Shown one piece after another: positions 35,043-43,420 of a DNA stretch of 64,000 nucleotides. The translations under genes and the position numbers were made by a program. Under the pieces are notes generated by a model. The model saw only the letters and a program-made list of their open reading frames with translations. It was not told the DNA's origin and ran no database searches. The stretch covers positions 646,001-710,000 of the forward strand of contig NZ_LT985980.1 in assembly GCF_900291985.1 (NCBI RefSeq), in the 5' to 3' direction. Within the stretch, counting starts at the first letter, position 1, and the number at the start of each line of letters is the position of its first letter. This DNA is from Lysinibacillus timonensis. GTDB lineage: Bacteria; Bacillota; Bacilli; Bacillales_A; Planococcaceae.

Positions 35043-35094
35043 GATATGTTGACTAGAATTCTATTTACTACTTATCTATTTACAGACTAATAGA

Positions 35095-36813
35095 TTAAAC
35101 TAATGAACCGCCGCCGTTTGTAAGATATTTTTCAATACCTTCAGCTGCACGGTAAGCTAATGCACCTACTGTACCAGTTGGGTTCATACCAGAATTATGA
35201 GCGAATGCGTTTGCACCAGGAATAAATAGGTTTTCACATTCCCACATTTGTAAATAGTTGTTTAATGCAGAATTTTTTGGGTCAGCTCCCATGATTGCTC
35301 CACCAGTGTTGTGAGTTGTTTGATACTTTGTTATATCCCAATCACCTTGGTCACCAGGTGTAGAAACTTCTGTAGCGCCCATTTCTTTTAAGATTTTCGT
35401 TGTAATCTCACGAATATATTTTTGTTGATTACGTTCGTTGTCTCTATAGTTAAATGTAATACGTAATAATGGGTCACCGAATTGGTCTGTATATGTTGGA
35501 TCTAAGTCAAGATAGTTGTTACGGTGAGGTAAAACTGAACCTTGAGAACCAACGCCTAATGTACTATTAGCCCATTTAATAGATGCATCTTTAAACTCTG
35601 CACCCCAAGATGGAGTACCTTTTGGTGTTGAATTGTTAGCGATAGGGCGCTTACCATAATGACCTAAAGCAATGTTACCACCATGTAGGAAGTCTAAATC
35701 TGTATGGTCAAAATTATCACCATTAAAGTCATCTAGAACGCTAGCTAGGGCACCCGTACCTGCATATAGGTTAAATTCTTTTCCTTCAAAGAAACCAGTT
35801 GATCCTGAAGAAGTCATTTGGTAACAATAGTTTTTACCAATAACCCCAGTTTGTGTTTCAGGATTGTATGGTGTACCAATTTTAGATAAAAGAAGAAGTT
35901 TAACGTTATTTAAAATGTAAGCTGATAAAACAACGATTTTTGCTGGTTGAACAAACTCTTCGCCTGTTGTTGTATCAACATAAAGAACGCCTGTAGCTTT
36001 ACCATTTTCGTGTAAAATACGACGTACAGTACAATACGGACGCACTTCAAAGTTTCCTGTTTTTTCAGCAACTGGTAATACAGTTACAGTTGGTGAAGCT
36101 TTAGCACCGTATTCACATCCAAAGCGTTCACAGAAACCACAATATTGACAAGCACCACGAGTGATACCGTCAGGGTTTGTATAACCTTCAGATAATGTTG
36201 CAGCAGGTGCTGTATATGGATGATATCCAAGGTTTGTAGCAGCTTCGCGGAACATTTTCATTGAAGGTGTTTCTTTCAATGCTGGAGTTGGGAAGTTAAC
36301 TTGTGGCATTTCTTTTATTGGGTTTGTTTCCCCTGAAATACCTGCCATTTGTTCAAATTTTTCAAAGTAAGGTACTAATTCATCATATGTAATACCCCAG
36401 TCTTGAAGTGGCATATCTGCTGGAATTTTACTTTCACCATATCGCGCAATTGTTTTTGAACGAATTTCAAAGTCATAAGGCATAAAACGATATGTTAGTC
36501 CGTTCCAGTGTTCACCAGATCCACCTACACCATCACCGATTAAAAATGACCCGTGTTGGCGATAAGGAAGTGCAGTTTGAGTAGGTTCATGTCGAACTGT
36601 CCATGTTTCTTTTGATAAATCTTGCATCATTTCGTTACGTTGTGCATATCGAAGTTCATCGTGGACCATTAGATAATCTTCTGTTGTACGAGGTTTACCA
36701 CGTTCAAGCCCTACAACTTGATAGCCTTTTTTAGTAAGTTCTGCTGCGATGATACCACCTGTCCAGCCGACGCCGACCAAAACGATGTCTGTACTTGGTA
36801 ATGTTGTTGCCAT
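35095..36813 (-). CDS. GMC oxidoreductase (gluconate 2-dehydrogenase / FAD sugar-alcohol dehydrogenase large-subunit-like)
   Basis: A 572-residue FAD enzyme of the GMC family. The N-terminal FAD motif is VGVGWTGGIIAAELTKKG, GDGVGGSGEHWNGLTYRF follows near residue 93, and the C-terminal active-site block is HNSGMNPTGTVGALAYRAAEG. Four cysteines, C222, C225, C228 and C233 (CX2CX2CX4C), could hold an Fe-S cluster as in FAD-dependent glucose dehydrogenase, an inference. It has no signal peptide and lies 65 bases after a Tat-signal subunit gene, so it may be carried out in complex with that partner. The substrate and electron acceptor are unknown; no cytochrome gene is adjacent. Confidence 0.87.
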   Translation of the reverse strand: MATTLPSTDIVLVGVGWTGGIIAAELTKKGYQVVGLERGKPRTTEDYLMVHDELRYAQRNEMMQDLSKETWTVRHEPTQTALPYRQHGSFLIGDGVGGSGEHWNGLTYRFMPYDFEIRSKTIARYGESKIPADMPLQDWGITYDELVPYFEKFEQMAGISGETNPIKEMPQVNFPTPALKETPSMKMFREAATNLGYHPYTAPAATLSEGYTNPDGITRGACQYCGFCERFGCEYGAKASPTVTVLPVAEKTGNFEVRPYCTVRRILHENGKATGVLYVDTTTGEEFVQPAKIVVLSAYILNNVKLLLLSKIGTPYNPETQTGVIGKNYCYQMTSSGSTGFFEGKEFNLYAGTGALASVLDDFNGDNFDHTDLDFLHGGNIALGHYGKRPIANNSTPKGTPSWGAEFKDASIKWANSTLGVGSQGSVLPHRNNYLDLDPTYTDQFGDPLLRITFNYRDNERNQQKYIREITTKILKEMGATEVSTPGDQGDWDITKYQTTHNTGGAIMGADPKNSALNNYLQMWECENLFIPGANAFAHNSGMNPTGTVGALAYRAAEGIEKYLTNGGGSLV

Positions 36814-36878
36814 AATTTTTTTCTCCTCTTCTTGTAAACTACTACTATTTTTTAATTAACGTTTAGTTAATTTTTCTA

Positions 36879-37649
36879 TTAATGATTATGTTGAGAATTT
36901 AAGCTTTGTGGTTCGTATTCTACAAACTCATCTTTTTCAATGATATTTGTATAAGACATTTGATGTCCTGGATATTTACGCATTTTCCAACCAGCCATAT
37001 CTTTATTACCACCATATAATGGATCAGCGTATGCACCTTCAATTGTTGCGCTACGTAAAAGTTTAAAGAAATAAGATGGTTTCACTGCAGCACTCAATTT
37101 TACTTCATCTGCTTCAACAGCTTTTAAAATTTCTACTTGTTGTTCAGGAGTAATTTCATAGAATGCACTTTGGAAACGACTTTGTGCTTCATCGTTTAGT
37201 AGTTTAATACCTAGTGTAAAAATTTGTTGGTAATTCAAATGAGTTTGGTATCCAAATTTACTATCTGCACTTGGATTGAAAGGACCTTTTGTATAATCTT
37301 TTGCATTTAATCCCCACGTTCCCGCAAGTTGGTGATCAATAAAGTATGCTACAAGAAGTGCTTTTGCACCAGGACCTACTTCTGTTTCTGGGAAAATTTG
37401 TTCTGTTGCTGCTTCAACCGTTTTATATTGTTCGTTTGTAAAGAACATTAACGCTTGATTGAAGTTAGTAGATTGTGTTCCGTGTTCTGAATGAGAATCA
37501 GTAGCTGTTGCTTCGTTATCATTATTTTTAACTACTAAACTAGTAACAGCTCCACCTAGAACCATTCCACCTAAAGTTAGACCAGAGCTTTTTAAGAAAT
37601 TACGTCTAGTCGATTTTTTTTCTGTAAAGGTTTCTTTTTTTTCTGACAT
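36879..37649 (-). CDS. Gluconate 2-dehydrogenase subunit 3-like protein with Tat signal
   Basis: A 256-residue small subunit. The N-terminus has the twin-arginine motif STRRNFLKSSGLTLGG, followed by a hydrophobic stretch to about residue 45. The domain (FTNEQYKTVEAATEQIFPET, QQIFTLGIKLLNDEAQ, KRKYPG-like MRKYPGHQMSY) matches subunit 3 of membrane sugar dehydrogenases. It probably serves as folding and export partner of the GMC subunit. The start ATG at 37647-37649 follows GGAGGAG; a 21-codon longer frame overlaps the upstream gene. The divergent tat genes next door fit its need for Tat export. Confidence 0.87.
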   Translation of the reverse strand: MSEKKETFTEKKSTRRNFLKSSGLTLGGMVLGGAVTSLVVKNNDNEATATDSHSEHGTQSTNFNQALMFFTNEQYKTVEAATEQIFPETEVGPGAKALLVAYFIDHQLAGTWGLNAKDYTKGPFNPSADSKFGYQTHLNYQQIFTLGIKLLNDEAQSRFQSAFYEITPEQQVEILKAVEADEVKLSAAVKPSYFFKLLRSATIEGAYADPLYGGNKDMAGWKMRKYPGHQMSYTNIIEKDEFVEYEPQSLNSQHNH

Positions 37650-37668
37650 TATGACTCCTCCTGACATA

Positions 37669-37926
37669 TTAACTAAATAGAGATGTGAAAATTGATACAA
37701 TGGCAAAGACAATGGACATTAGAACGATACTTGTCATAAAGAAGATATGTCTGGCACCAACCCAACAACCTACTATAATTGCAAGTCCAACCGCTAAACC
37801 TATTAGTGCAAATCCAGGAACAGATCCATGAAGCACTGCAATCGTTTTAGCAAAACCTGCTATTAGTAGAATGCCAGCCAATACTTGTAGAATATCTGAC
37901 AATTCTCGACGATTATACTCTGTCAT
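37669..37926 (-). CDS. Small three-helix membrane protein, first gene of the GMC operon
   Basis: An 85-residue protein with about three hydrophobic segments (about 12-30, 35-52 and 60-84) and a polar N-terminus. No family recognised. It is the first gene of the operon, 19 bases before the Tat-signal subunit gene. It could anchor the dehydrogenase or carry electrons to the quinone pool, but it has no visible heme or Fe-S motif, so this is speculation. Confidence 0.6.
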   Translation of the reverse strand: MTEYNRRELSDILQVLAGILLIAGFAKTIAVLHGSVPGFALIGLAVGLAIIVGCWVGARHIFFMTSIVLMSIVFAIVSIFTSLFS

Positions 37927-38101
37927 ATTAAGTAATATCCCTCCTCAAACACGAAATGAATTTTGTTTACATTTTACACAAAGCGTGTATAATTGTTTTT
38001 TGTTCGGAGAAAACTATTACATTCTACCTCAGTTGTAGAAATTTGCAAAGCTTTTGTATTCATTTTTTTACAACTGAATACAAATTTTAGATTTTTGTAT
38101 A

Positions 38102-38118
38102 CATTCAGCAGCTGAATG
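38102..38118. promoter_or_regulatory. Perfect 17-bp palindrome in the divergent GMC/tat region
   Basis: CATTCAGC-A-GCTGAATG is a perfect palindrome. Two TGTATACA palindromes flank it at 38096-38103 and 38144-38151, 48 bases apart, and an extra half site CTGAAT is at 38074. This looks like an operator for a dimeric regulator controlling one or both directions. The regulator is not encoded here. Confidence 0.45.
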
Positions 38119-38223
38119 AGACACATTTTAGTTATTGCTGATTTGTATACATTTTTCTCTAATTCGACATTTATAATTATCTTTTCGAAATAAAAGACTT
38201 TCAATTGAAACGGTGGTGAAGGT

Positions 38224-38964
38224 ATGGAAGAACAAGAATTTACCCTTGTCGAACATTTAACTGAATTACGAAAACGTCTTATTATCGTTAGTGCTGTTTT
38301 TCTTGTGACCCTAATTGTAGGGTTTATATTCGCGCCAAATCTTTTACAGTTTATAAAAAGTCAGGAAGTTGCTCAAAGTGTTGAATGGAACGTCTTTGGT
38401 TATACTGACGGAATTCAAATTTATGTAAAATGTGCATTACTAGTAGCCCTATGTTTCACATTGCCTATAGGAATGCATCAACTCTGGTTGTTTATGAGAC
38501 CTGGTTTAACAAACAAGGAATCAAAAGCAGCAGGAACATTTATTCCTGTTGCATTCATTCTTTTCATTGTTGGTATTTCATTTAGTTATTTCATCTTATT
38601 TCCTTTAATGCTTAACTTTATGTCTAGTATTAATGAATCAATCGGTGCGGTTGAAACTTACGGAATGCAGCAATATTTTACATTAATGTTCAATTTACTA
38701 ATTCCTGTCGGGATTGTTTTCGAATTACCGGTTGTTATACTGTTTTTAACAAGATTAGGAATTGTTACCCCACAACGTTTAAGAAAAATGCGGAAAGTAG
38801 CATACTTGATATTAGTTGTTGTCGGTGTAATGATTTCGCCACCAGATTTTGTTTCAGATTTTCTAATCATTATTCCGTTACTACTGTTATTTGAAATTAG
38901 TATCATCGTTTCGGAAAAGGCTTATAGAAAACAATTGAGTAATGAAGTACAAGAAAACGTTTAG
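38224..38964 (+). CDS. tatC: Twin-arginine translocase subunit TatC
   Basis: A 246-residue protein of six membrane helices that recognises twin-arginine signal peptides. [14 protein letters not shown] at the start, [10 protein letters not shown] and [23 protein letters not shown] are core TatC motifs. It is the first gene of a tatC-tatA-tatA cluster divergent from the GMC/Tat-signal operon. This linkage is like TatCd with PhoD in Bacillus subtilis and suggests a dedicated pathway. Confidence 0.95.
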   Translation: MEEQEFTLVEHLTELRKRLIIVSAVFLVTLIVGFIFAPNLLQFIKSQEVAQSVEWNVFGYTDGIQIYVKCALLVALCFTLPIGMHQLWLFMRPGLTNKESKAAGTFIPVAFILFIVGISFSYFILFPLMLNFMSSINESIGAVETYGMQQYFTLMFNLLIPVGIVFELPVVILFLTRLGIVTPQRLRKMRKVAYLILVVVGVMISPPDFVSDFLIIIPLLLLFEISIIVSEKAYRKQLSNEVQENV

Positions 38965-38978
38965 AGGAGGATCATCTT

Positions 38979-39191
38979 ATGTTTCAATCAATTGGAGTTC
39001 CTGGATTAGTTATTATTTTGGTCATCGCTTTAATTATTTTTGGTCCATCTAAATTACCACAGCTAGGTCGAGCTGTTGGACAAACTTTAAAAGAGTTTAA
39101 AGATGGAACAAAAGAAATTGTAGATGATGTCAAAGAGGAATTTGTATTAGACGACAGTAAAAAAGAAAAAGACGATAAAGAAAAAAAATAA
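38979..39191 (+). CDS. tatA: Twin-arginine translocase TatA (copy 1)
   Basis: A 70-residue TatA: short N-terminal membrane helix ([17 protein letters not shown]), the hinge [15 protein letters not shown], then an amphipathic helix and a charged tail rich in Asp, Glu and Lys. It forms the translocation assembly with TatC. It begins 14 bases after tatC with AGAGGAGG before ATG. Confidence 0.95.
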   Translation: MFQSIGVPGLVIILVIALIIFGPSKLPQLGRAVGQTLKEFKDGTKEIVDDVKEEFVLDDSKKEKDDKEKK

Positions 39192-39336
39192 CCAAACTAC
39201 TTCAATAAAATGGTCGGTCCCTTCTAGATAATAGTGTAATGTCTGTTGTACTAGTATCTAGAGGGGATGTACCATCATTCTGTTGAGAGAGTTGTAAGTT
39301 TTGCTTAAAAAAATGATATTATTGGAGGAAAAGATC

Positions 39337-39531
39337 ATGTTCCAATCAATCGGAATCCCGGGGTTAATTATTATATTAGTGATTATTTTAATTATCTTTG
39401 GTCCTAAAAAATTACCTCAATTAGGTCGCTCAGTTGGAGAAACATTAAAAAACTTTAAGGATTCTACTAAAGATGTCATCGATGAAGTGACAGAAGAAGA
39501 AGAAACAAAAAAAGCTAAAGATGTTAAATAA
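39337..39531 (+). CDS. tatA: Twin-arginine translocase TatA (copy 2)
   Basis: A 64-residue second TatA with [35 protein letters not shown] and an acidic/basic tail, very similar to copy 1. The start ATG at 39337 follows GGAGG; 12 further in-frame codons upstream are leader. The two copies likely arose by duplication; they are about 145 bases apart and may differ in regulation or partner. The original terminator of this operon is now split by the insertion sequence. Confidence 0.92.
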   Translation: MFQSIGIPGLIIILVIILIIFGPKKLPQLGRSVGETLKNFKDSTKDVIDEVTEEEETKKAKDVK

Positions 39532-39547
39532 TGTTTAGGTAGTATAA

Positions 39548-39571
39548 AAACCCAAGAATATTCTTGGGTTT
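39548..39571. repeat. Target-site duplication, left copy (palindromic terminator hairpin)
   Basis: A perfect 24-base palindrome with half site AAACCCAAGAAT. It is repeated exactly at 41148-41171 on the other side of the insertion sequence. In the ancestral sequence it was the terminator at the end of the tat operon. Confidence 0.85.
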
Positions 39572-41147
39572 CAGACTGTAGACAAACTCGAAATTTCGAG
39601 TTTGCCTACAGTCTTTTTTCTTTTAAAATAGACTTATAAGAAGTAGAAACTACTAGAGGTGATAGATATGATGACGAAAAACCACAATCATGAACGTGAT
39701 CAAATTGAGATGATAACTATTGATCAACTTGTGCCTCAAGACCATCTGGTCAGAAAACTTGAAGCGGCGATTGATTTTTCTTTCATCTATCCACTAGTGG
39801 AACCATTGTACTCTACATTAGGTCGACCTAGTGTCGACCCAGTTGTATTAATAAAGATGACTTTTGTTCAATATGTATTTGGAATCCGTTCAATGCGTCA
39901 AACAATAAAAGAAATTGAAACAAATATGGCTTATCGTTGGTTTCTAGGATTTGGATTTCATTCAGAAGTACCTCACTTTTCTACCTTCGGTAAAAATTAT
40001 GAACGTCGTTTTCAAGATACTGATATTTTTGAACAGATTTTCTATCACATACTTAAAGAAATTGCTGATAAAGGTTTACTAAGTGCTGACCATGTTTTCA
40101 TTGATTCAACTCATGTCAAAGCGAGTGCGAATAAACGTAAATTTGAAAAGAAAATGGTACGTAAAGAGACTCGTGCATATGAAGCTAAACTTCAAGAAGA
40201 ATTAAATCAAGATAGAATTAATCGTGGAAAGAAACCATTTTCACCAGATAAATTTGAAAAAGAAGAGATGAAGGAGATTAAAGAAAGTACAACAGACCCT
40301 GAAAGTGGCTACTATGTAAAAGATGAAAGGACTAAGCAGTTTGCTTACTCATTTCATGCAGCGGCAGATCGATATGGGTTTATACTCGGAACTATTGTGA
40401 CACCTGGTAATGTTCATGATAGTCATATGCTTCAGCCACTTGTTGAAAAGGTAATGGAAAAAGTAAAAAAGCCACTTGCTGTTGCTGCCGATGCTGCTTA
40501 TAAAACGCCTGCGATAACTAAATTCTTATTCGACCAAGATATTCAACCTGTACTTCCGTATACACGTCCCAAAACTAAGGACGGATTTTTACGCAAACAT
40601 GATTATGTATATGATGAGTACTATGACTGCTATCTTTGCCCTGAAGGGCAAGAACTTAAATACTCAACTACGACCAAAGAAGGTAAACGCCAATATAAAT
40701 CAAACCCAACTCAATGTGCAACTTGTCCTTTACTTGCCCAATGTACTAATAGTAAGGATCATCGAAAAGTAATTGAACGACATATTTGGGAACATCATGT
40801 AGAGGAAGCGGATCATCTTCGTCATCAAAACGATATTAAACAAATATATGCGAGACGTAAAGAAACGATTGAACGTGTCTTTGCAGATGCAAAAGAAAAG
40901 CATGGTATGCGATGGACAACCCTACGGGGAATTAAAAAATTGTCTATGCAGGCGATGCTAACTTTTGCTGCCATGAATTTAAAGAAGCTTGCCAATTGGA
41001 CATGGCAAGCACCAAAAATCGTCTGAAATTGAAGTACTCGTAGAGTACTTTGGCTATAAAAAAGGTTGTAAAATACCTAACTAACTTTTAAAAATACGAA
41101 AGGCTTACAGAATGGTCTCATTCTGTAAGCCTTTTGTCGACAATCTG
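39572..41147 (+). mobile_element. IS1182-type insertion sequence, 1576 bp
   Basis: The ends CAGACTGTAGACAAAC (39572-39587) and the reverse complement of TTTTGTCGACAATCTG (41132-41147) match at 13 of 16 positions. Both ends also form hairpins (39573-39614 and 41099-41133) with T-rich tails, which should block read-through. One full-length transposase frame lies inside. The flanking 24-base palindrome is present on both sides and is the inferred target duplication. The element appears intact and possibly recent. Confidence 0.9.
39659..41026 (+). CDS. IS1182-family transposase
   Basis: A 455-residue DDE transposase. The N-terminal part has MITIDQLVPQDHLVRKLEAA and VQYVFGIRSMRQTIKEIETN (DUF772-like). 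The core has VFIDSTHVKASANKRK, a first acidic site, then ADRYGFILGTIVTPGNVHD and AADAAYKTPAI. A C4-type cluster (CYLCPEGQ, then CATCPLLAQC) and IERVFADAKEKHGMRWTTLRG follow. It is full length with no frameshift. ATG follows AGAGGTG. Confidence 0.92.
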   Translation: MIDMMTKNHNHERDQIEMITIDQLVPQDHLVRKLEAAIDFSFIYPLVEPLYSTLGRPSVDPVVLIKMTFVQYVFGIRSMRQTIKEIETNMAYRWFLGFGFHSEVPHFSTFGKNYERRFQDTDIFEQIFYHILKEIADKGLLSADHVFIDSTHVKASANKRKFEKKMVRKETRAYEAKLQEELNQDRINRGKKPFSPDKFEKEEMKEIKESTTDPESGYYVKDERTKQFAYSFHAAADRYGFILGTIVTPGNVHDSHMLQPLVEKVMEKVKKPLAVAADAAYKTPAITKFLFDQDIQPVLPYTRPKTKDGFLRKHDYVYDEYYDCYLCPEGQELKYSTTTKEGKRQYKSNPTQCATCPLLAQCTNSKDHRKVIERHIWEHHVEEADHLRHQNDIKQIYARRKETIERVFADAKEKHGMRWTTLRGIKKLSMQAMLTFAAMNLKKLANWTWQAPKIV

Positions 41148-41171
41148 AAACCCAAGAATATTCTTGGGTTT
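41148..41171. repeat. Target-site duplication, right copy
   Basis: Exact copy of the palindrome at 39548-39571, with a T run after it on the plus strand. It can still act as a terminator for transcripts from either side. Confidence 0.85.
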
Positions 41172-41200
41172 TTTCATTTTTTTGTACATATGAATACCAC

Positions 41201-42748
41201 TTATAAAGGAATATTACCGTGTTTTTTTGCCGGTCGCGTTTCCTCTTTGTTTGACAACATATCTAATGCTTGGATTAACTTAATACGTGTATCACGCGGA
41301 TCAATGACATCATCCACCATACCACGAGATGCGGCTACATATGGATTGGCGAATTTTTCTTTATATTCTTCAATTTTGGCTGAACGAGTTGCTTCAGGGT
41401 CTGGTGAATTGGCTATTTCATTAGCAAAAATGATATTAGCTGCACCCGCAGCTCCCATCACTGCAATTTCAGCATTCGGCCAAGCGAAAACTAAGTCAGC
41501 ACCAATGGCTTTTGAATTTAATGCAACATATGCACCACCATAAGCTTTACGTAAAATGACAGTAATTTTTGGTACTGTCGCTTCAGAATAAGCATATAAA
41601 ATTTTTGCACCGTGTCGAATAATTCCTCCATGTTCTTGCTTAACTCCTGGGAAGAAACCGGATACATCTTCAAACGTAATAATTGGAATATTGAACGCAT
41701 CACAAGTCCGAATAAAACGTGCTGCTTTATCTGAAGAATCAATATCCAGACCACCTGCTAATGCTTTCGGTTGGTTACATACTAACCCAATTGATTCGCC
41801 AGCAATTCTAGCAAAACCAACAACTACATTTCTAGCAAACTCAGAATGTACTTCCATAAAAGAATCCACGTCCACTACTTGCTCTACTACTTTACGAACA
41901 TCGTATGGTTTAGTAGGCTCAATTGGCACGTACTCAACTATATCTGGACGATAATCATCTGTTTGAGGTCGAGGGTATTTTGGTGCTTTTTCTTTATTAT
42001 TTTGCGGTAAATAACTTAGTAATCTCTGAATCTGTTTAATAGATTCTTCCTCATTTGTCGCTCTGAAATGTGCGTTTCCACTAATACTGTTGTGGACCTT
42101 AGAACCACCTAAATCTTCGGATGAAATTTTTTCTCCTGTTACTGTTTCAATTACTTTTGGACCTGTTATAAACATTTGTGAAGTTTTATCAACCATTAAA
42201 ATAAAGTCCGTAATTGCAGGTGAATATACTGCCCCACCAGCAGAAGGTCCCATAATAACAGAAATTTGTGGGATTACACCTGAATAAATTGAATTTCGGT
42301 AAAAAATATGACCGTATCCATCTAATGATAATACCCCTTCTTGAATACGAGCCCCCCCTGAATCATTAATACCGATGAAAGGCGTTCCGTTTTTTGCAGC
42401 TAAATCCATTACTGCTGCAATTTTTTTCGCATGCATTTCCCCGAGTGCTCCACCGAATACTGTGAAATCTTGGGCAAATAAATAGACATTGCGCCCATTA
42501 ATTTTACCAAAACCTGTTACAACACCATCGCCAGGACCAATTTGCTTGTCCATGCCAAAATCAGTTGTACGGTGTGTGATAAATGGATTGATTTCAACAA
42601 ATGAACCTTTGTCTAACAATAGATCGATACGTTCACGAGCTGTCAACTTCCCTTTTTCATGCTGTTTATCAATTCGTTTGTCCCCACCACCAAGCTCAAT
42701 TTCTCGCTTACGGTCATACATCTCATTAATTTTGTCGAACATATCCAT
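41201..42748 (-). CDS. Acyl-CoA carboxylase beta subunit (propionyl-CoA carboxylase / methylmalonyl-CoA decarboxylase alpha type)
   Basis: A 515-residue carboxyltransferase that joins a carboxyl group from carboxybiotin to an acyl-CoA, here probably propionyl-CoA. The two crotonase-like halves contain GDGVVTGFGKINGRNVYLFA, GTPFIGINDSGGARIQEG, GGDGVV-like patterns, KILYAYSEATVPKITVILRKAYGGAY and AVMGAAGAANIIF. The start at 42748 (MDMFDKINEMYDRK) follows AAGGGGATTAGAG; a 13-residue longer frame runs into the epimerase gene. Biotin carboxylase and carrier genes are absent, so it must borrow them. It forms a module with the epimerase and mutase genes. Confidence 0.9.
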   Translation of the reverse strand: MDMFDKINEMYDRKREIELGGGDKRIDKQHEKGKLTARERIDLLLDKGSFVEINPFITHRTTDFGMDKQIGPGDGVVTGFGKINGRNVYLFAQDFTVFGGALGEMHAKKIAAVMDLAAKNGTPFIGINDSGGARIQEGVLSLDGYGHIFYRNSIYSGVIPQISVIMGPSAGGAVYSPAITDFILMVDKTSQMFITGPKVIETVTGEKISSEDLGGSKVHNSISGNAHFRATNEEESIKQIQRLLSYLPQNNKEKAPKYPRPQTDDYRPDIVEYVPIEPTKPYDVRKVVEQVVDVDSFMEVHSEFARNVVVGFARIAGESIGLVCNQPKALAGGLDIDSSDKAARFIRTCDAFNIPIITFEDVSGFFPGVKQEHGGIIRHGAKILYAYSEATVPKITVILRKAYGGAYVALNSKAIGADLVFAWPNAEIAVMGAAGAANIIFANEIANSPDPEATRSAKIEEYKEKFANPYVAASRGMVDDVIDPRDTRIKLIQALDMLSNKEETRPAKKHGNIPL

Positions 42749-42752
42749 TTCT

Positions 42753-43163
42753 CTAATCCCCTTTTCCACTTTTGTCACATAGTTCATATAGAACTCCGAA
42801 AGAATCTTTCGGATGAAGAAATGCTACTTCTGCCCCTCCAGCACCAGGTTTAGGTTCGTCCGAAAGTATCCGTACCCCTTTTTCTTTTAATTCTTTCATT
42901 CTTTCACGAATACTAGTTACACCAAATGCAATATGTTGGATACCTTCTCCACGTTTTTCTATATGCTTATAAATTGCACTTTCATCACTAGTAGGTTCTA
43001 ATAATTCAAATTTCACATTCCCTGCGTCAATAAACGCCACTCGTACATGTTGAGTTGGAACTTCTTCAATTTTCAGTAACTTCAGTCCAAGTGTTTCAGT
43101 ATAGAAAGTTATACGTTCGTTCAAATTTCTAACAGCTATACCAATATGATCCACTTTCTTCAT
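42753..43163 (-). CDS. mce: Methylmalonyl-CoA epimerase
   Basis: A 136-residue glyoxalase/VOC-fold enzyme that interconverts (S)- and (R)-methylmalonyl-CoA. KKVDHIGIAVRNLNERI at the start, FIDAGNVKFELLEPT and HIAFGVTSIRERMKEL carry the metal residues (His, Gln/Glu, Glu). The start ATG at 43161-43163 follows AGAAGGGG. It lies four bases before the carboxylase gene, so both should be co-expressed, in the yqjC-yqjD order. Confidence 0.93.
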   Translation of the reverse strand: MKKVDHIGIAVRNLNERITFYTETLGLKLLKIEEVPTQHVRVAFIDAGNVKFELLEPTSDESAIYKHIEKRGEGIQHIAFGVTSIRERMKELKEKGVRILSDEPKPGAGGAEVAFLHPKDSFGVLYELCDKSGKGD

Positions 43164-43285
43164 TATTACACCCCTTCTGTTATAGTACATATTCATTGTA
43201 ACGAATTAAAAAAGAATTCGCTATGTACTTGAGAAAATTTTCAAATTTGATAAACTAGCAATAAGAAAAGATGGAGGACATTTCT

Positions 43286-43381
43286 ATGAGCAATAAAAAA
43301 ATTCAAAAAATTGTTGTATATATTATGATCGCAATTATGGTACTTTCAACATTTGCATTCGGTCTAGCTGTCTTAAATTAA
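43286..43381 (+). CDS. prli42: Prli42-like 31-residue membrane miniprotein
   Basis: A 31-residue frame: basic start MSNKKIQKI, one hydrophobic helix (VVYIMIAIMVLSTFAFGLAV) and a two-residue end. The pattern matches the stressosome anchor Prli42 of Listeria and its Bacillales relatives in length, charge and helix position. In Listeria it tethers the stressosome to the membrane. Supported by a GGAGG seven bases before ATG and a hairpin terminator after the stop. The stressosome proteins themselves are not in the window. Confidence 0.75.
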   Translation: MSNKKIQKIVVYIMIAIMVLSTFAFGLAVLN

Positions 43382-43387
43382 ATGAAC

Positions 43388-43420
43388 TAGCGATTACTCT
43401 TTTCGTAATCGCTTATTTTC
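43388..43420. terminator. Bidirectional terminator between prli42 and the YqjA-like gene
   Basis: Arms AGCGATTAC and GTAATCGCT around TCTTTTC, with T-rich sequence on the plus side and A/T-rich on the other. Confidence 0.8.

Noticed and set aside
41112-41543. 143-residue frame opposite the carboxylase gene
   Set aside because: Antisense to a conserved coding region and runs through the IS end and the duplicated palindrome.
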